Below, piece after piece: positions 1 to 8,090 of a stretch of DNA of 64,000 nucleotides. Under the pieces are notes generated by a model. The model did not search any database and was not told the origin of the DNA. It saw only the letters and a program-made list of their open reading frames with translations. Positions within the stretch are counted from its first letter, which is position 1; every line of letters begins with the position of its first letter. Source of the DNA: Nocardioides sp. PD653-B2 (GTDB lineage: Bacteria; Actinomycetota; Actinomycetes; Propionibacteriales; Nocardioidaceae); the NCBI RefSeq assembly GCF_002117935.1, contig NZ_BDJE01000042.1:1-64000 (forward strand). Direction: 5' to 3'. The position numbers were made by a program, and so were the translations under genes.

Positions 1-74
1 AACCAAACCTTCAGCAGTCCCCCCCCTTCTCGGCTGAATGGTGGTGGCTCGCGACGGTTCGTCGTGAGGGCGAC

Positions 75-782
75 GTGGCGACTGTGGTGCCCTTCGAGCC
101 GGCAGACGCGTTCGGCATCGACGAGCAAGGCCTCGTGCACTTCCACTACCCGCAGGAGATGCCCCTGCGCTATCTGGCCAAGGGAATCGCGGAGGGTCAC
201 TACTCATCTGCCGAGGACTTTCTCGTCGTCACAAGAGCGGGAGAGTTCGGTGGCAATGGGTTCCAGATCACTTCGTTGGTCGTGTGGCTCCTGCAGGAGT
301 TCCCAGCCATCCTGCTCGGTGTCGGCGTAGATCGGCTGGTCCTGCGGTACGACACCAAGAAGCGCGAGGACTTGGAGGTGCTGGCTGCCGACTGGGCCGG
401 TCGGCACGTCCTCTACCCCAGGAAACTGAGGCAGTTCGTTGAGTCCAAGACCGCTTGGTACCCCTCGATCCTCGCTGAGCGGCTCGCCCTGAGCGAGGCC
501 GCAGCCAAACGACTTCTAGAAGCCGTCGGATACGTGGCGTCCCCACACGACGCTGAGCTCATGGAGTTCTCGGACAGCCCAAGCGCGCATGCGGCTCGCC
601 GTTGCTGGGAGGACGTGGAATGGGAACGAACCTTTACCAGTCTCGACGAGCTGCTCGAAGCTGGCACCGATCGCCCCGAGGTCCCCTACTCGGCCCCGCT
701 CTCCGACGAGGAGTGGGACGCACCGCAAGAGGATCGTGCGTCGGTGTGGTCACGGTTCCGGGACTGGTTCAGGCGCAGCTAG
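75..782 (+). CDS. Hypothetical protein, 235 aa
   Basis: I do not recognise this protein. It starts at a GTG with a GAGGG stretch four bases upstream and is predicted to be soluble, with no signal peptide or clear membrane segment. The middle (about residues 60-100) alternates hydrophobic stretches with acidic patches. The last 30 residues are acidic and then basic and aromatic, ending in an amphipathic Arg/Trp-rich helix. It is the first gene of the accessory stretch, upstream of and convergent with a GIY-YIG nuclease. The reading frame has normal coding character, and competing frames look like shadows. No function is proposed. Confidence 0.6.
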   Translation: MATVVPFEPADAFGIDEQGLVHFHYPQEMPLRYLAKGIAEGHYSSAEDFLVVTRAGEFGGNGFQITSLVVWLLQEFPAILLGVGVDRLVLRYDTKKREDLEVLAADWAGRHVLYPRKLRQFVESKTAWYPSILAERLALSEAAAKRLLEAVGYVASPHDAELMEFSDSPSAHAARRCWEDVEWERTFTSLDELLEAGTDRPEVPYSAPLSDEEWDAPQEDRASVWSRFRDWFRRS

Positions 783-949
783 AGCCGGCCACTCATGACG
801 TGGTCGATGTAAGCACACACAGTCATCGCGGCATGCCCGGACGTTCGAGCTGCGCTAGGTGCGGCGGAATGACCTGGGTTGGCGACTGTTCAGCCCAGGA
901 AGGGTCCTGTCCGACCGCTAACCGATCTGAGCGCGCCGAGGAGCAGTGG

Positions 950-1837
950 CTAGTTCTTGTTGAGTCCGTGTGCTCGGGTGTCGAGCGCGGTCTTGTAATG
1001 GCTCTCAACGGAATTCACGTCGGCGGTGGCAGTGCTGGGATCGAGGACGCGGAGGACCGAAAATCGAAAGTTGCTCCGCTCGCACTTCTTCAGCACGACG
1101 TTGCCGCCGTGCCCGTTGGTGGCGTAGGCCGTCCACCGCTGGAGGAGGGTGTCGTTGCCGTCCGCCTTCCCGACGTACTGTCGGCCGTCGCTCAGATCGG
1201 TAATGAGGTATATCCCAATGACCGAGGAGAGCGCGGTCCTCCATGCGGCGTACCGCGGGTCGCTGACAACCGCTTGCAGGCGATCAAAGTCGACAACGAG
1301 GTTGTCGAAGCCGGGGAACGGTTCAGGTTCTGCTTCGACAACCTCCAGTACGGGATAGTTCTGCGCGGTCGTGCCGTTCACCCACCACGCTCGGGGTGAG
1401 GCCCACCGGATGACGAGACGGCCAGCAAGATCAGAGAGTGCATCGGGTCTCACTCGGAGGTCGAACTCTCGAAGTGGCCCGTCGTTCGCGATCTCGCCCA
1501 GGTTCTCTACCACAGCCCACAGACGCGCGGTCGTTCCGAGTTCAGGGAGAAAGACGACCCAGTAGCGTGCTGGCTCCTTCTTGAAACCCTTCGGGTCGCG
1601 ACTCTGCGTGCTAGTGAAAGTCATGATCTGGTCGAACGTCGAGTCGGCGTTGATGCCAGGGAATCCGTCTTTGTGGATCTTGAGATAGGCATGACGGATC
1701 ACCATGGTGTCCGCAAGGGGGAGGCCAGCCTTCGCGAGCGCGTCGCCGAGGGTGAAGGTCGAGGGAGTCAGCAGCGCTGGCTCTGGTACCTGCTTAGCCT
1801 CCAAGGTCGAGGGGTCTGTGGGCGTTGATCCGGCCAT
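950..1837 (-). CDS. GIY-YIG nuclease family protein
   Basis: A 295-residue protein with a C-terminal GIY-YIG endonuclease domain starting near residue 208. Visible motifs are GIYLI (208-212), YVGKA (221-225), an Arg in LLQRW (about 234), the GHGGN turn and a Glu in VESH (about 278). These are the usual metal-dependent catalytic elements. The N-terminal 200 residues form a separate domain with Trp/Tyr-rich strands, probably for target recognition, which I cannot name. ATG at 1837 is preferred, and an in-frame GTG lies at 1855. It lies on the same strand as, and 84 bp downstream of, a PD-(D/E)XK-like gene, so a restriction or defence role is plausible. No methyltransferase is visible nearby, so a stand-alone nuclease or part of a multi-gene system are both possible. 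Confidence 0.8.
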   Translation of the reverse strand: MAGSTPTDPSTLEAKQVPEPALLTPSTFTLGDALAKAGLPLADTMVIRHAYLKIHKDGFPGINADSTFDQIMTFTSTQSRDPKGFKKEPARYWVVFLPELGTTARLWAVVENLGEIANDGPLREFDLRVRPDALSDLAGRLVIRWASPRAWWVNGTTAQNYPVLEVVEAEPEPFPGFDNLVVDFDRLQAVVSDPRYAAWRTALSSVIGIYLITDLSDGRQYVGKADGNDTLLQRWTAYATNGHGGNVVLKKCERSNFRFSVLRVLDPSTATADVNSVESHYKTALDTRAHGLNKN

Positions 1838-1921
1838 GGAGCCATCTTTCCCCACTCGAGGCCGCCCTGCAGTGTGATCGGGCGCCGGCAGGAGGAGCTA
1901 AGCCGCGCGAGCCGTGGCTGT

Positions 1922-2866
1922 TCAGGTGCCTGGCTGTCGCAGGCGGTAGGTACCGCGGTCGACACGGTCGACGTCGTCGTAGCTTCCGATGTTGGAGCCT
2001 TGTACTTGGGCGCACATGTGGCTCGTGAGCATGGTGCGGACCGTCGATTCGGCGTAGCGCGATCCGCTTCGTCGCATCTCGTCGACGACCTGTTGAACGG
2101 CGACCTCGGGGCTGCCAGATCTGGAGGTGAGAGCGTGGATGGCGTCGAGGATCTCTGAACGAGCCGTTCCGTTCCGGGGGGAACGGGCCACGTCGGGTAG
2201 AGGTCGTGGCGTTCGAATAGCGGTGTCAATGGTTGTCAGCGGTCCGGGGACGGTGCCATCTGCTGGTGCCTGGACTTGGTAGGCGAAGAGGGCGAGGTCG
2301 ACGCCAACGGGGGTTGCGACGACGCAGCGTGCTTGGACGGGCAGGGCCCAGGCGAGTGGCCCGATGGCATCTCGTGCCGTCTTGGGCAGCGACTCGAGTT
2401 CCTCGCGGGCCAGGATGATCTGGTCGCCTACTTCGCTCTTCCACTGGGGCGCGGACAGCCGTGCGAGGTATCGGCGGAGTTCGGGTTCGAGGACCGCGAC
2501 AACCCACCGATCGGTTGCTGGGGTGAGCGCAACGCGTAGGAAGTCTCGAAGCAGTTCCCCGCGGATCATGGTGTCGGGTGATGCACCAACCCGTGAGCCT
2601 CGGGGGTACTTGAGTTCGATCACGGCGCGTGTGGCTGAGCCGGTCGCAACGAGGTCAAGCTTCCCGCCGCGGAGGACGGGGTCTGACACCTCGATGGCGA
2701 GCTGGCCGGGTTCGACGCCGGCTCGCTGGAGGGCGAGGACGGTGCTCATGCGGACCGTGTCCTCGGTCAGTAGGTGTTTTAGTCCTGCTGACCGGTGTGC
2801 TGCCAGCTGCTCGGCGACGTCGATCCACACTGCGGCCCAGTCGATCGTGCCCAGGTCGTCGATCAT
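1922..2866 (-). CDS. PD-(D/E)XK-like nuclease with C-terminal winged-helix-like domain
   Basis: A 314-residue protein. Residues 68-90 show GKLDLV, a short loop, then VIELKY. This gives Asp71 followed by Glu84-x-Lys86, the classic PD-(D/E)XK layout, with Glu35 as a possible further acidic residue. The last 90 residues resemble a small winged-helix module of the DUF7669 type, with a start like SEILDAIHAL, a core STVRTMLTSHMC and an end RGTYRL. The ATG at 2866 has an excellent GGAGGG Shine-Dalgarno six bases upstream, so the longer upstream frame is rejected. It is transcribed divergently from a second nuclease-like gene with 61 bp between starts. The role is probably sequence-specific DNA cleavage; the family name is inferred from motif spacing only. 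Confidence 0.65.
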   Translation of the reverse strand: MIDDLGTIDWAAVWIDVAEQLAAHRSAGLKHLLTEDTVRMSTVLALQRAGVEPGQLAIEVSDPVLRGGKLDLVATGSATRAVIELKYPRGSRVGASPDTMIRGELLRDFLRVALTPATDRWVVAVLEPELRRYLARLSAPQWKSEVGDQIILAREELESLPKTARDAIGPLAWALPVQARCVVATPVGVDLALFAYQVQAPADGTVPGPLTTIDTAIRTPRPLPDVARSPRNGTARSEILDAIHALTSRSGSPEVAVQQVVDEMRRSGSRYAESTVRTMLTSHMCAQVQGSNIGSYDDVDRVDRGTYRLRQPGT

Positions 2867-2927
2867 CGATTTCCCTCCAGCCTGCCGCGTCGGAAACGGT
2901 TGTGGGCGGCGGCAACCAGCTCGACTC

Positions 2928-3707
2928 ATGTTGACGGAGAACCCGGTCCGATGCGCCGCGATCGTCGAACTCGAGCGCTACGGTCAGAATGTGGCGAGCG
3001 CAATCGGACGACTCCTGGATGAGTTGTCGTGGGAGGGCAACGCTCGGAAGTACCGCGGTGGTGGTCGTGGATTGGAGAACGTGCTGACCGCCGAGGTGTT
3101 CCAGGCGCTCGACCTTCTACCGCGGGCAGCGTTCCTTGGCGCCGTCCTGCGCGCGGCCACCACAATCGCCCCGGAGGACAGGAGCTCTGTCGCACTGCCG
3201 AACGCCATCGAGCATCTGGAGGCTGCCTCGGTCGAGGTGTTGCTGGGAGACCTGGTGATTCCCGACCTGGGAATCCAGGCCCAACCTGACGTGGTGATCG
3301 AGTCAGAGTCGAGCTATGTCTTCGTTGAGGCGAAGCGGGTCCGTGGTGGCTCGTTCCCAGAGGAGCAGCTCGCGCGCGAACTCCTGCTGACTGCGACCTA
3401 CGGGCAAGGTCGCCAACCGGTGCTGTTGCTGGTGGTGGGTGGGCCACCACCCCTGCTGGTGAAAGGCCATGGACGGGTCTCGGTCGAGGACGCAATCGAG
3501 GTCGGTCTGCGCAGCATCGAGGAGCGTATTGGGTTCTCGGTGCGTGACCGGCTCGCGGGGGCGACGGTGGCGTTTCTAACGTGGGCTGAGATTTCGGCCC
3601 ACGTCGAGGCCGCTGTCGCCGATTACCAGAACTCCGACACTTCGACCCGGCAGGCTGTCCAGCGAACCGCGGCCACCCTCGTCGATGCGGTGGCGACCCA
3701 CAGCTGA
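2928..3707 (+). CDS. Putative PD-(D/E)XK-like restriction endonuclease
   Basis: A 259-residue protein starting at ATG 2928, although the Shine-Dalgarno is weak. The core has Glu50, then PDVVIE with Asp121, then VFVEAKR giving Glu134-x-Lys136, and Gln147 on the following helix. Those spacings fit a PD-(D/E)XK fold with a trailing Gln, as in many restriction-like nucleases and Cas4/RecB relatives. The protein is soluble with no other domain that I can name. The divergent partner at 1922-2866 shares its promoter gap, which suggests co-regulation. Alternatives are a phage-derived nuclease or a stand-alone defence effector. Confidence 0.6.
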   Translation: MLTENPVRCAAIVELERYGQNVASAIGRLLDELSWEGNARKYRGGGRGLENVLTAEVFQALDLLPRAAFLGAVLRAATTIAPEDRSSVALPNAIEHLEAASVEVLLGDLVIPDLGIQAQPDVVIESESSYVFVEAKRVRGGSFPEEQLARELLLTATYGQGRQPVLLLVVGGPPPLLVKGHGRVSVEDAIEVGLRSIEERIGFSVRDRLAGATVAFLTWAEISAHVEAAVADYQNSDTSTRQAVQRTAATLVDAVATHS

Positions 3708-3753
3708 AGTGAGCAGCTCTGCGCCTGTCCCGCTTGAACCGAATCTGATCGGC

Positions 3754-4667
3754 TCACACGCCGGCAACGTACGCGGTGAGGAAGTGGACGCCGTGCCGGT
3801 CGAGGTTGCCGCGGGCGCGGTCGTAGTGCTCGGTCGTCCGTGGATCGGCGTGGCGGGCGAGGATCTGGGCGTCGCGCAGTGGCACGCCTGCGTCGAGCGC
3901 ATTGGTGATGGCTGCGTGCCGCAGGGAGTGCGGGCTGATGTGGCGTGGGATGCCAGCGACCTTCGCGATCCTGGTGACCATTCGATAGGCGTCGCGGCGG
4001 TCAATCGGGTTGCCCGAGACCGGTCGGAGGAGGAGTCTTCCGGTGGTGCGTTGGCCGCGGCATGCTTTCAGGACGCGGAGGACGGGCACCGTGATCGGCA
4101 TGGTGGCTGGCTTGTTGCCTTTGCCGACCAGGTGCAGTACTCGGTGGCCCCGGAGGGTTTCGGCGTAGTCCTCGATCCGCACGGCTGCGGCTTCGGATGC
4201 TCTGAGGGCATTGATGCCGAGCAGGTAGGCCAAAGCCCCGTGGTGAACGGTGAGGGTCTGTGCGACCTGGAGGAACCGGATGAGTTCGAGCCGGTCGAGT
4301 CCCTGGGTTCGGGACTCGTCGCGGTGGACTTTCGGAAGTCTCGCGTAGACGGCTGGGTCGGACACGATGAGGCCGTCGATGTGGGCAAACCGGAAGAACC
4401 CTCGGACCGGTGCATCATCGTGACGACTGAGGAGTCCATCAGCCCCGAGTCGCTGAGGTGGCGGATGTAGAGCTCGATATGGGCGCGCTGGATCCCTTGT
4501 AGCGGGTCAAGCTTGTTGCGCTCGCACCAGGCGAACCAGCGTCGTAGCTGGAACGCGTACAGCTGGCGAGTGTGCCCGGAGTAGCGGGCATGGTAGGAGA
4601 CCGCGGCCAGTTGGGCCGGGGACATCTCGGTCGGTTGGAAGGCTAGGAGTGCGGTTGTGCCTGACAT
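3754..4667 (-). pseudogene. Tyrosine recombinase/integrase, frameshifted
   Basis: Two frames together encode one tyrosine recombinase. The N-terminal part (start ATG 4667, preceded by AGGTG) carries the SAM-like core-binding domain, with GHTRQLYAFQLRRW and a run ending TMMH. The catalytic part continues in another frame (3754 to about 4410) with PVRGFFRFAHIDGL, then the Arg of ALRASEA, HSLRH, the His of LARHAD and the Tyr of TEHYDRAR. The complete R-K-H-R-H-Y set is therefore still present. The frame changes around 4408-4414. This looks like a recent single-base indel, but a sequencing error is the main alternative. It probably once mobilised the surrounding island. Confidence 0.8.
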
Positions 4668-4812
4668 GGAGTCACCTCGCGGCGGCCCTGTACGGCCCGA
4701 CCCGCCCGCCGTCAACGCAACCGAGCGTCTGGCCTATCGACGCTAGACCCTCTCGCCGCGCTCGCTAGCGCCTGCTCGCGGCGGTATGACGTGGACTCCT
4801 TGTCCAGGGCGC

Positions 4813-5502
4813 TCAGTCCTCAAGCAGGTCGTCATCGAGCTCCTCGATGCCGGGTACCTCAGTCGGCATCTGGCCCCAGCTGTTCGCTTCGTAGAGCGAC
4901 ACCCGGCGTTCGTGGGCAGCGTCACGGAGGTACTTGATGTGCTTCGGCTTGTATCCGTAGCGACGCAGGTACCGGAGGTTCTTGGTGAGCGCCAGGGCCC
5001 ATGCGCTGTATTCCCAGGCCCTTTCGAGCTGCTCGGTGACAGTCTCACCCGGACGGTGTCGCTCCATTACGACTCGTGCGATCACGGACCCGAGGGACAT
5101 TTCCTCGGCGAGCCAGGTGTCGAACCCGTCCCACTCATGCAGGTGGTCTATGAGCAGGGTCAAGCGTATTCGGAGGTCTTGGTTGCGCGTTCCGACGGCT
5201 TCCCTGGCAGGATCAAACCCCATATGCCGGTTCGCGGCCTCGATGGCTCCGGTCCATAGGGCGAGCTCGACGGACTCTTTGCGTGCGAGGCGGGCGTCCT
5301 CGAGTGCTTCGCGAGCGGTCTTCTCGCCCGCCTTGGCCCGCTCGTTGGCGAGATAGGTGCCTCCCACCGCAACCAAGACGGACAGCACAGCAAGAACCAG
5401 CGTCAGCAGCTCATTGGTCGACAACCCGGCGTCGGAAGCTGGATCGGTGGCGACACGCACAGCCTGCGCCCACGAATGAATCTCGAACCTCGTCGAAAAC
5501 AC
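4813..5502 (-). CDS. Membrane-anchored coiled-coil protein, unknown
   Basis: I do not recognise a family. One hydrophobic segment (around LLTLVLAVLSVLVAVGG, near residues 28-45) is followed by an Ala/Glu/Lys/Arg-rich stretch of about 30 residues with coiled-coil character (RAKAGEKTAREALEDARL). A soluble helical domain of about 150 residues follows, and the tail is acidic, ending in EELDDDLLED. The start is uncertain. GTG at 5502 is used here because sequence further upstream in the frame (to 5757) is Arg/Cys-rich and does not look coding. A single-pass membrane anchor plus coiled coil next to nuclease-like genes is seen in some phage-defence effectors, but nothing here shows that role. Confidence 0.5.
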   Translation of the reverse strand: MFSTRFEIHSWAQAVRVATDPASDAGLSTNELLTLVLAVLSVLVAVGGTYLANERAKAGEKTAREALEDARLARKESVELALWTGAIEAANRHMGFDPAREAVGTRNQDLRIRLTLLIDHLHEWDGFDTWLAEEMSLGSVIARVVMERHRPGETVTEQLERAWEYSAWALALTKNLRYLRRYGYKPKHIKYLRDAAHERRVSLYEANSWGQMPTEVPGIEELDDDLLED

Positions 5503-5889
5503 AAGAAGGCACTCTAGAGCCGACTTGGGCCTGCAGTATGCGCTTCGCCTGGCTGACCCATGAAGACGATCCCACCGCGGGTATCGATCCTGAGCGCAGA
5601 CCTCAACCGGGAGGCATCTTCGTAGCGGCGAGACGTACTCGACACACGGTGGAACCGATCCACGTGCCGACGTCACTGGCGCAGGCAAGCGGCGGATAGA
5701 CGCACCTCCGCAGCCGCGCTCATCGCGGCTGCTCCGGTCGGTTAGCTGAGAACCCAACCGGCCGAGCGCAACGACGCGGTGCGCGGTCCGGATCCGAGAT
5801 GCTGCCGTATCAACGAGGACCAGGACGGCACCGCCTGCGGGGCATCCGCCGGTCGATCGGGCTAGCCGCCGACCGGCCGGCGTTTCGGC
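5503..5889. other. Intergenic stretch with one strong hairpin
   Basis: No gene is supported in these 387 bases. Open frames here are Arg-rich shadows. The only structure I see is a perfect 9-bp inverted repeat at 5710-5732. Confidence 0.5.
5710..5732 (-). terminator. Hairpin, possible terminator
   Basis: GCAGCCGCG, loop CTCAT, then CGCGGCTGC forms a perfect 9-bp stem. It lies downstream of the minus-strand gene ending at 5890. There is no T-tract, so it is either a weak terminator or an RNA-stabilising hairpin. Confidence 0.35.
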
Positions 5890-7047
5890 CTAAGAGGGTG
5901 GCTCGCTGTCACTCTCGGCCTGCCGGGAAACGACTCGGTCGGTCAGCTCGATCGTCCCGAGGTACCACCAAAAGATCCAGTCGAGGAAGACCGGATCGTA
6001 GTCGCCCTTCTGGCTCTCGCTGCGGTGCCGCAAGTCGAACTCGTTGGCGATCTGGAAGAGCGCCCCCTCGTCTCTCCGATAGAGCTCCTCCTTCAACAAC
6101 GAGCGGCGGAGCTCAAGTACCCCCGCGAGCGTCGTACACGCCGACCGTTTGTCCTCAACGGTCGCGCCGCGTCGACGAAAGAGAGCAACCGCGTGCTCGA
6201 TCGGGCTGCGCGTGTCCTCGTCAGCGCCTTCGATCGTCGCGGTGACGAGGTCATTGCGCGCATCGCCATGGGCTTCGACCAGCCGACCCCGATCCTCACC
6301 CGAGGTCGCCAGCCGGAGGTCGAACGTGGTTCGCTCCAGCAGCCTATTGATCTGCCAGAAGTAGATGTCACGTCCCATCTGGATGTTGAAGTCGCGGTGG
6401 TGCCATCCGCACCCGCCGTAGCCGTGGTTCGATCTACTTTGGGGAGCGGCGACGAACTCGCCGAGAACCTCGATCACATCCATGAAAACGTCGAGGTCGT
6501 CGATCAGGCGGTCGACGGAGAGCGGCCATAGGTCAGGCACGCCGATTTCCTCTTCGATGAGCACCGAAGGGTCGATTGATCGCGGGTCGTCTACGCAATC
6601 CTTCTGGAAAGCGCGCTCGAAGTAGCCACGCTCGTCGAGGTCGATGATCAGGCTGGTGAATCGTGCGACGGTCGCCGACAGCGAGATGGTTGGAGCTGTG
6701 CCATCTGGCCGGCCACGCTGCGAACGGTACGGCCGGCGTTGGACCTCGTGCGGTAAGGAGTCTGCGGCCTGGAGCAGGTCGACCAGGTAGCGGCGCCTCG
6801 GGGGGATCTGTTTGTGATTCGCTGGCTCGGCAGGGCCCCACGGATCGATCACCGGGCTGTTGGACGTGGAGCGAAATGTGTCGACCGGCCGGTTGCCGTC
6901 GAACGCGTCGTCGAGTAGGAGCTCTACTTCTTCAGCCCAACCGGGGGTGAACTGCTGCTGTGCGTTGATCAACTCCGCCAAGCGACGCCGGAACAACTCG
7001 CGCGGCCACCGCAACACATGGTCCTCGGCCTCGAACGTCCCGGGCAA
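5890..7047 (-). CDS. Hypothetical protein, 385 aa
   Basis: I do not recognise this protein. A TTG at 7047 is preferred as the start because AGGAGAGG lies seven to eight bases upstream. The longer frame to 7125 lacks such a site. The protein looks soluble and mostly helical. Its last 60 residues contain a pattern that stands out: LFQIANEFDLRH, then QKGDYD, then an aromatic helix with WIFWWYLGTIEL. I have the impression of a recurring C-terminal module in abortive-infection-like proteins, but cannot name it. It lies divergent from the small gene at 7173 with 125 bp between starts. No catalytic motif is evident. Confidence 0.55.
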   Translation of the reverse strand: MPGTFEAEDHVLRWPRELFRRRLAELINAQQQFTPGWAEEVELLLDDAFDGNRPVDTFRSTSNSPVIDPWGPAEPANHKQIPPRRRYLVDLLQAADSLPHEVQRRPYRSQRGRPDGTAPTISLSATVARFTSLIIDLDERGYFERAFQKDCVDDPRSIDPSVLIEEEIGVPDLWPLSVDRLIDDLDVFMDVIEVLGEFVAAPQSRSNHGYGGCGWHHRDFNIQMGRDIYFWQINRLLERTTFDLRLATSGEDRGRLVEAHGDARNDLVTATIEGADEDTRSPIEHAVALFRRRGATVEDKRSACTTLAGVLELRRSLLKEELYRRDEGALFQIANEFDLRHRSESQKGDYDPVFLDWIFWWYLGTIELTDRVVSRQAESDSEPPS

Positions 7048-7172
7048 AGCGTCACCTCTCCTAGTCGTCAGGGCTCCATGATGCCGCGAGGGTCCCGTTC
7101 GAGCGCAGAGGATTGCCGTGCGCAATCAGACGTTCCGCAGAACTGTCGGAGCCATGCGACAGCATGGCTTGC

Positions 7173-7688
7173 ATGACCGAAGACTTCGCGAAAGACGTAC
7201 ACGACCTGCTGGCAGAGATTCGTGGCGTCGCAACTTCGCTAACCGTGGGCGGGCCTGATGCTTTCGTGCGCAACTTTGAGCTTGGGGTGGGCACGTTCTC
7301 TCACGGGCCGGACCACGCTGTCGGCATCGCCGCGATGATGTCGGTTCGCCGCTTCGAGCAGATGAACGACGCCCGCGTTCAGTCGGGTCGCAAGACCATC
7401 GCCTTCCCAGAAGCAGCGCTGCTCGAGCGCTTTCCAATCCGCAAGGGCGTCGTGCCCGATTGCCTGGCACTGATCGGTCATCTCGTCGACCACGGGATGA
7501 CCGACCCCGAGCCGGTCCGCGAGCTCGTGCGCGGCCATGGCGTCCCTGGATTCATGATGCTTGTGCAGATCTACAACGAGCTCGGGAAGATGCTCGTCGA
7601 TGTCGATCCGGACCTCGATAGTTTGACGGAGTTGATGACCCGCGAAGCCCTCGCAGACGAGCGGGATTGGTTCGGCGGCGACTTCTGA
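7173..7688 (+). CDS. Hypothetical protein, 171 aa
   Basis: I do not recognise this protein. The start chosen is ATG 7173 (protein beginning MTEDFAKDV), although an in-frame ATG exists at 7113. It is a small soluble protein with an acidic N-terminal helix, a central His-containing stretch (FSHGPDHA, LIGHLVDHG) and an acidic C-terminal helix ending DWFGGDF. It is divergent from the gene at 5890-7047 and followed by a 400-base gap. No motif points to a function. Confidence 0.5.
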   Translation: MTEDFAKDVHDLLAEIRGVATSLTVGGPDAFVRNFELGVGTFSHGPDHAVGIAAMMSVRRFEQMNDARVQSGRKTIAFPEAALLERFPIRKGVVPDCLALIGHLVDHGMTDPEPVRELVRGHGVPGFMMLVQIYNELGKMLVDVDPDLDSLTELMTREALADERDWFGGDF

Positions 7689-8090
7689 CGCACTGGAGCA
7701 TCGCCGGGCTGCGGCAAACTGTGCCCGCTCCTCGCAGATCCGGTCGCTTCGCCGGCGCCGACAGGCGGCTGAGTGATGCACCGGCTCGGCTAGCGTCAGA
7801 CCGGCACGACCGGACTCTCAGGTGCCGAGGATGGGCTCGCTTGGCCAAGGCAATGGGGAGGCATCTGCTACGGCGCCATCCCTGGGCCACTGGGCGTGAC
7901 CAGTGGCGTCCGGGCATGCTTTCCGTCGCGGGCTGACGGGCCCAACGGCGGCAACTGGCGGCGGCGGCACTCGAGCCGCGCGGAAAACCATTCGGTCGGT
8001 GTCGGTTTGCGAGATTCAATGGTGAGGCGACCAACTTCGATCCGGCTGCTTGACCGGTCGGCGCCGGCGTTGGCCCAGGGGAGGAACGAC
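7689..8090. other. Intergenic gap with a small inverted repeat
   Basis: No gene is supported in these 402 bases. A perfect 7-bp inverted repeat (CCACTGG, GCGTGA loop, CCAGTGG) lies at 7887-7906. It could be an operator or hairpin in the leader of the following gene. The reading frame that runs through the gap into the next gene lacks a ribosome-binding site until 8079. Confidence 0.4.

Noticed and set aside
2364..2927. Long open frame upstream of the second nuclease, extending its N-terminus by 188 residues
   Set aside because: It is antisense to the divergent nuclease gene, Ser/Arg-rich and lacks coding character. The ATG at 2928 starts the conserved part.
1922..3707. Complete restriction-modification operon
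   Set aside because: No methyltransferase motif (NPPY/DPPY or PCQ) is seen in 1-10,500, so only nuclease-like genes can be claimed.
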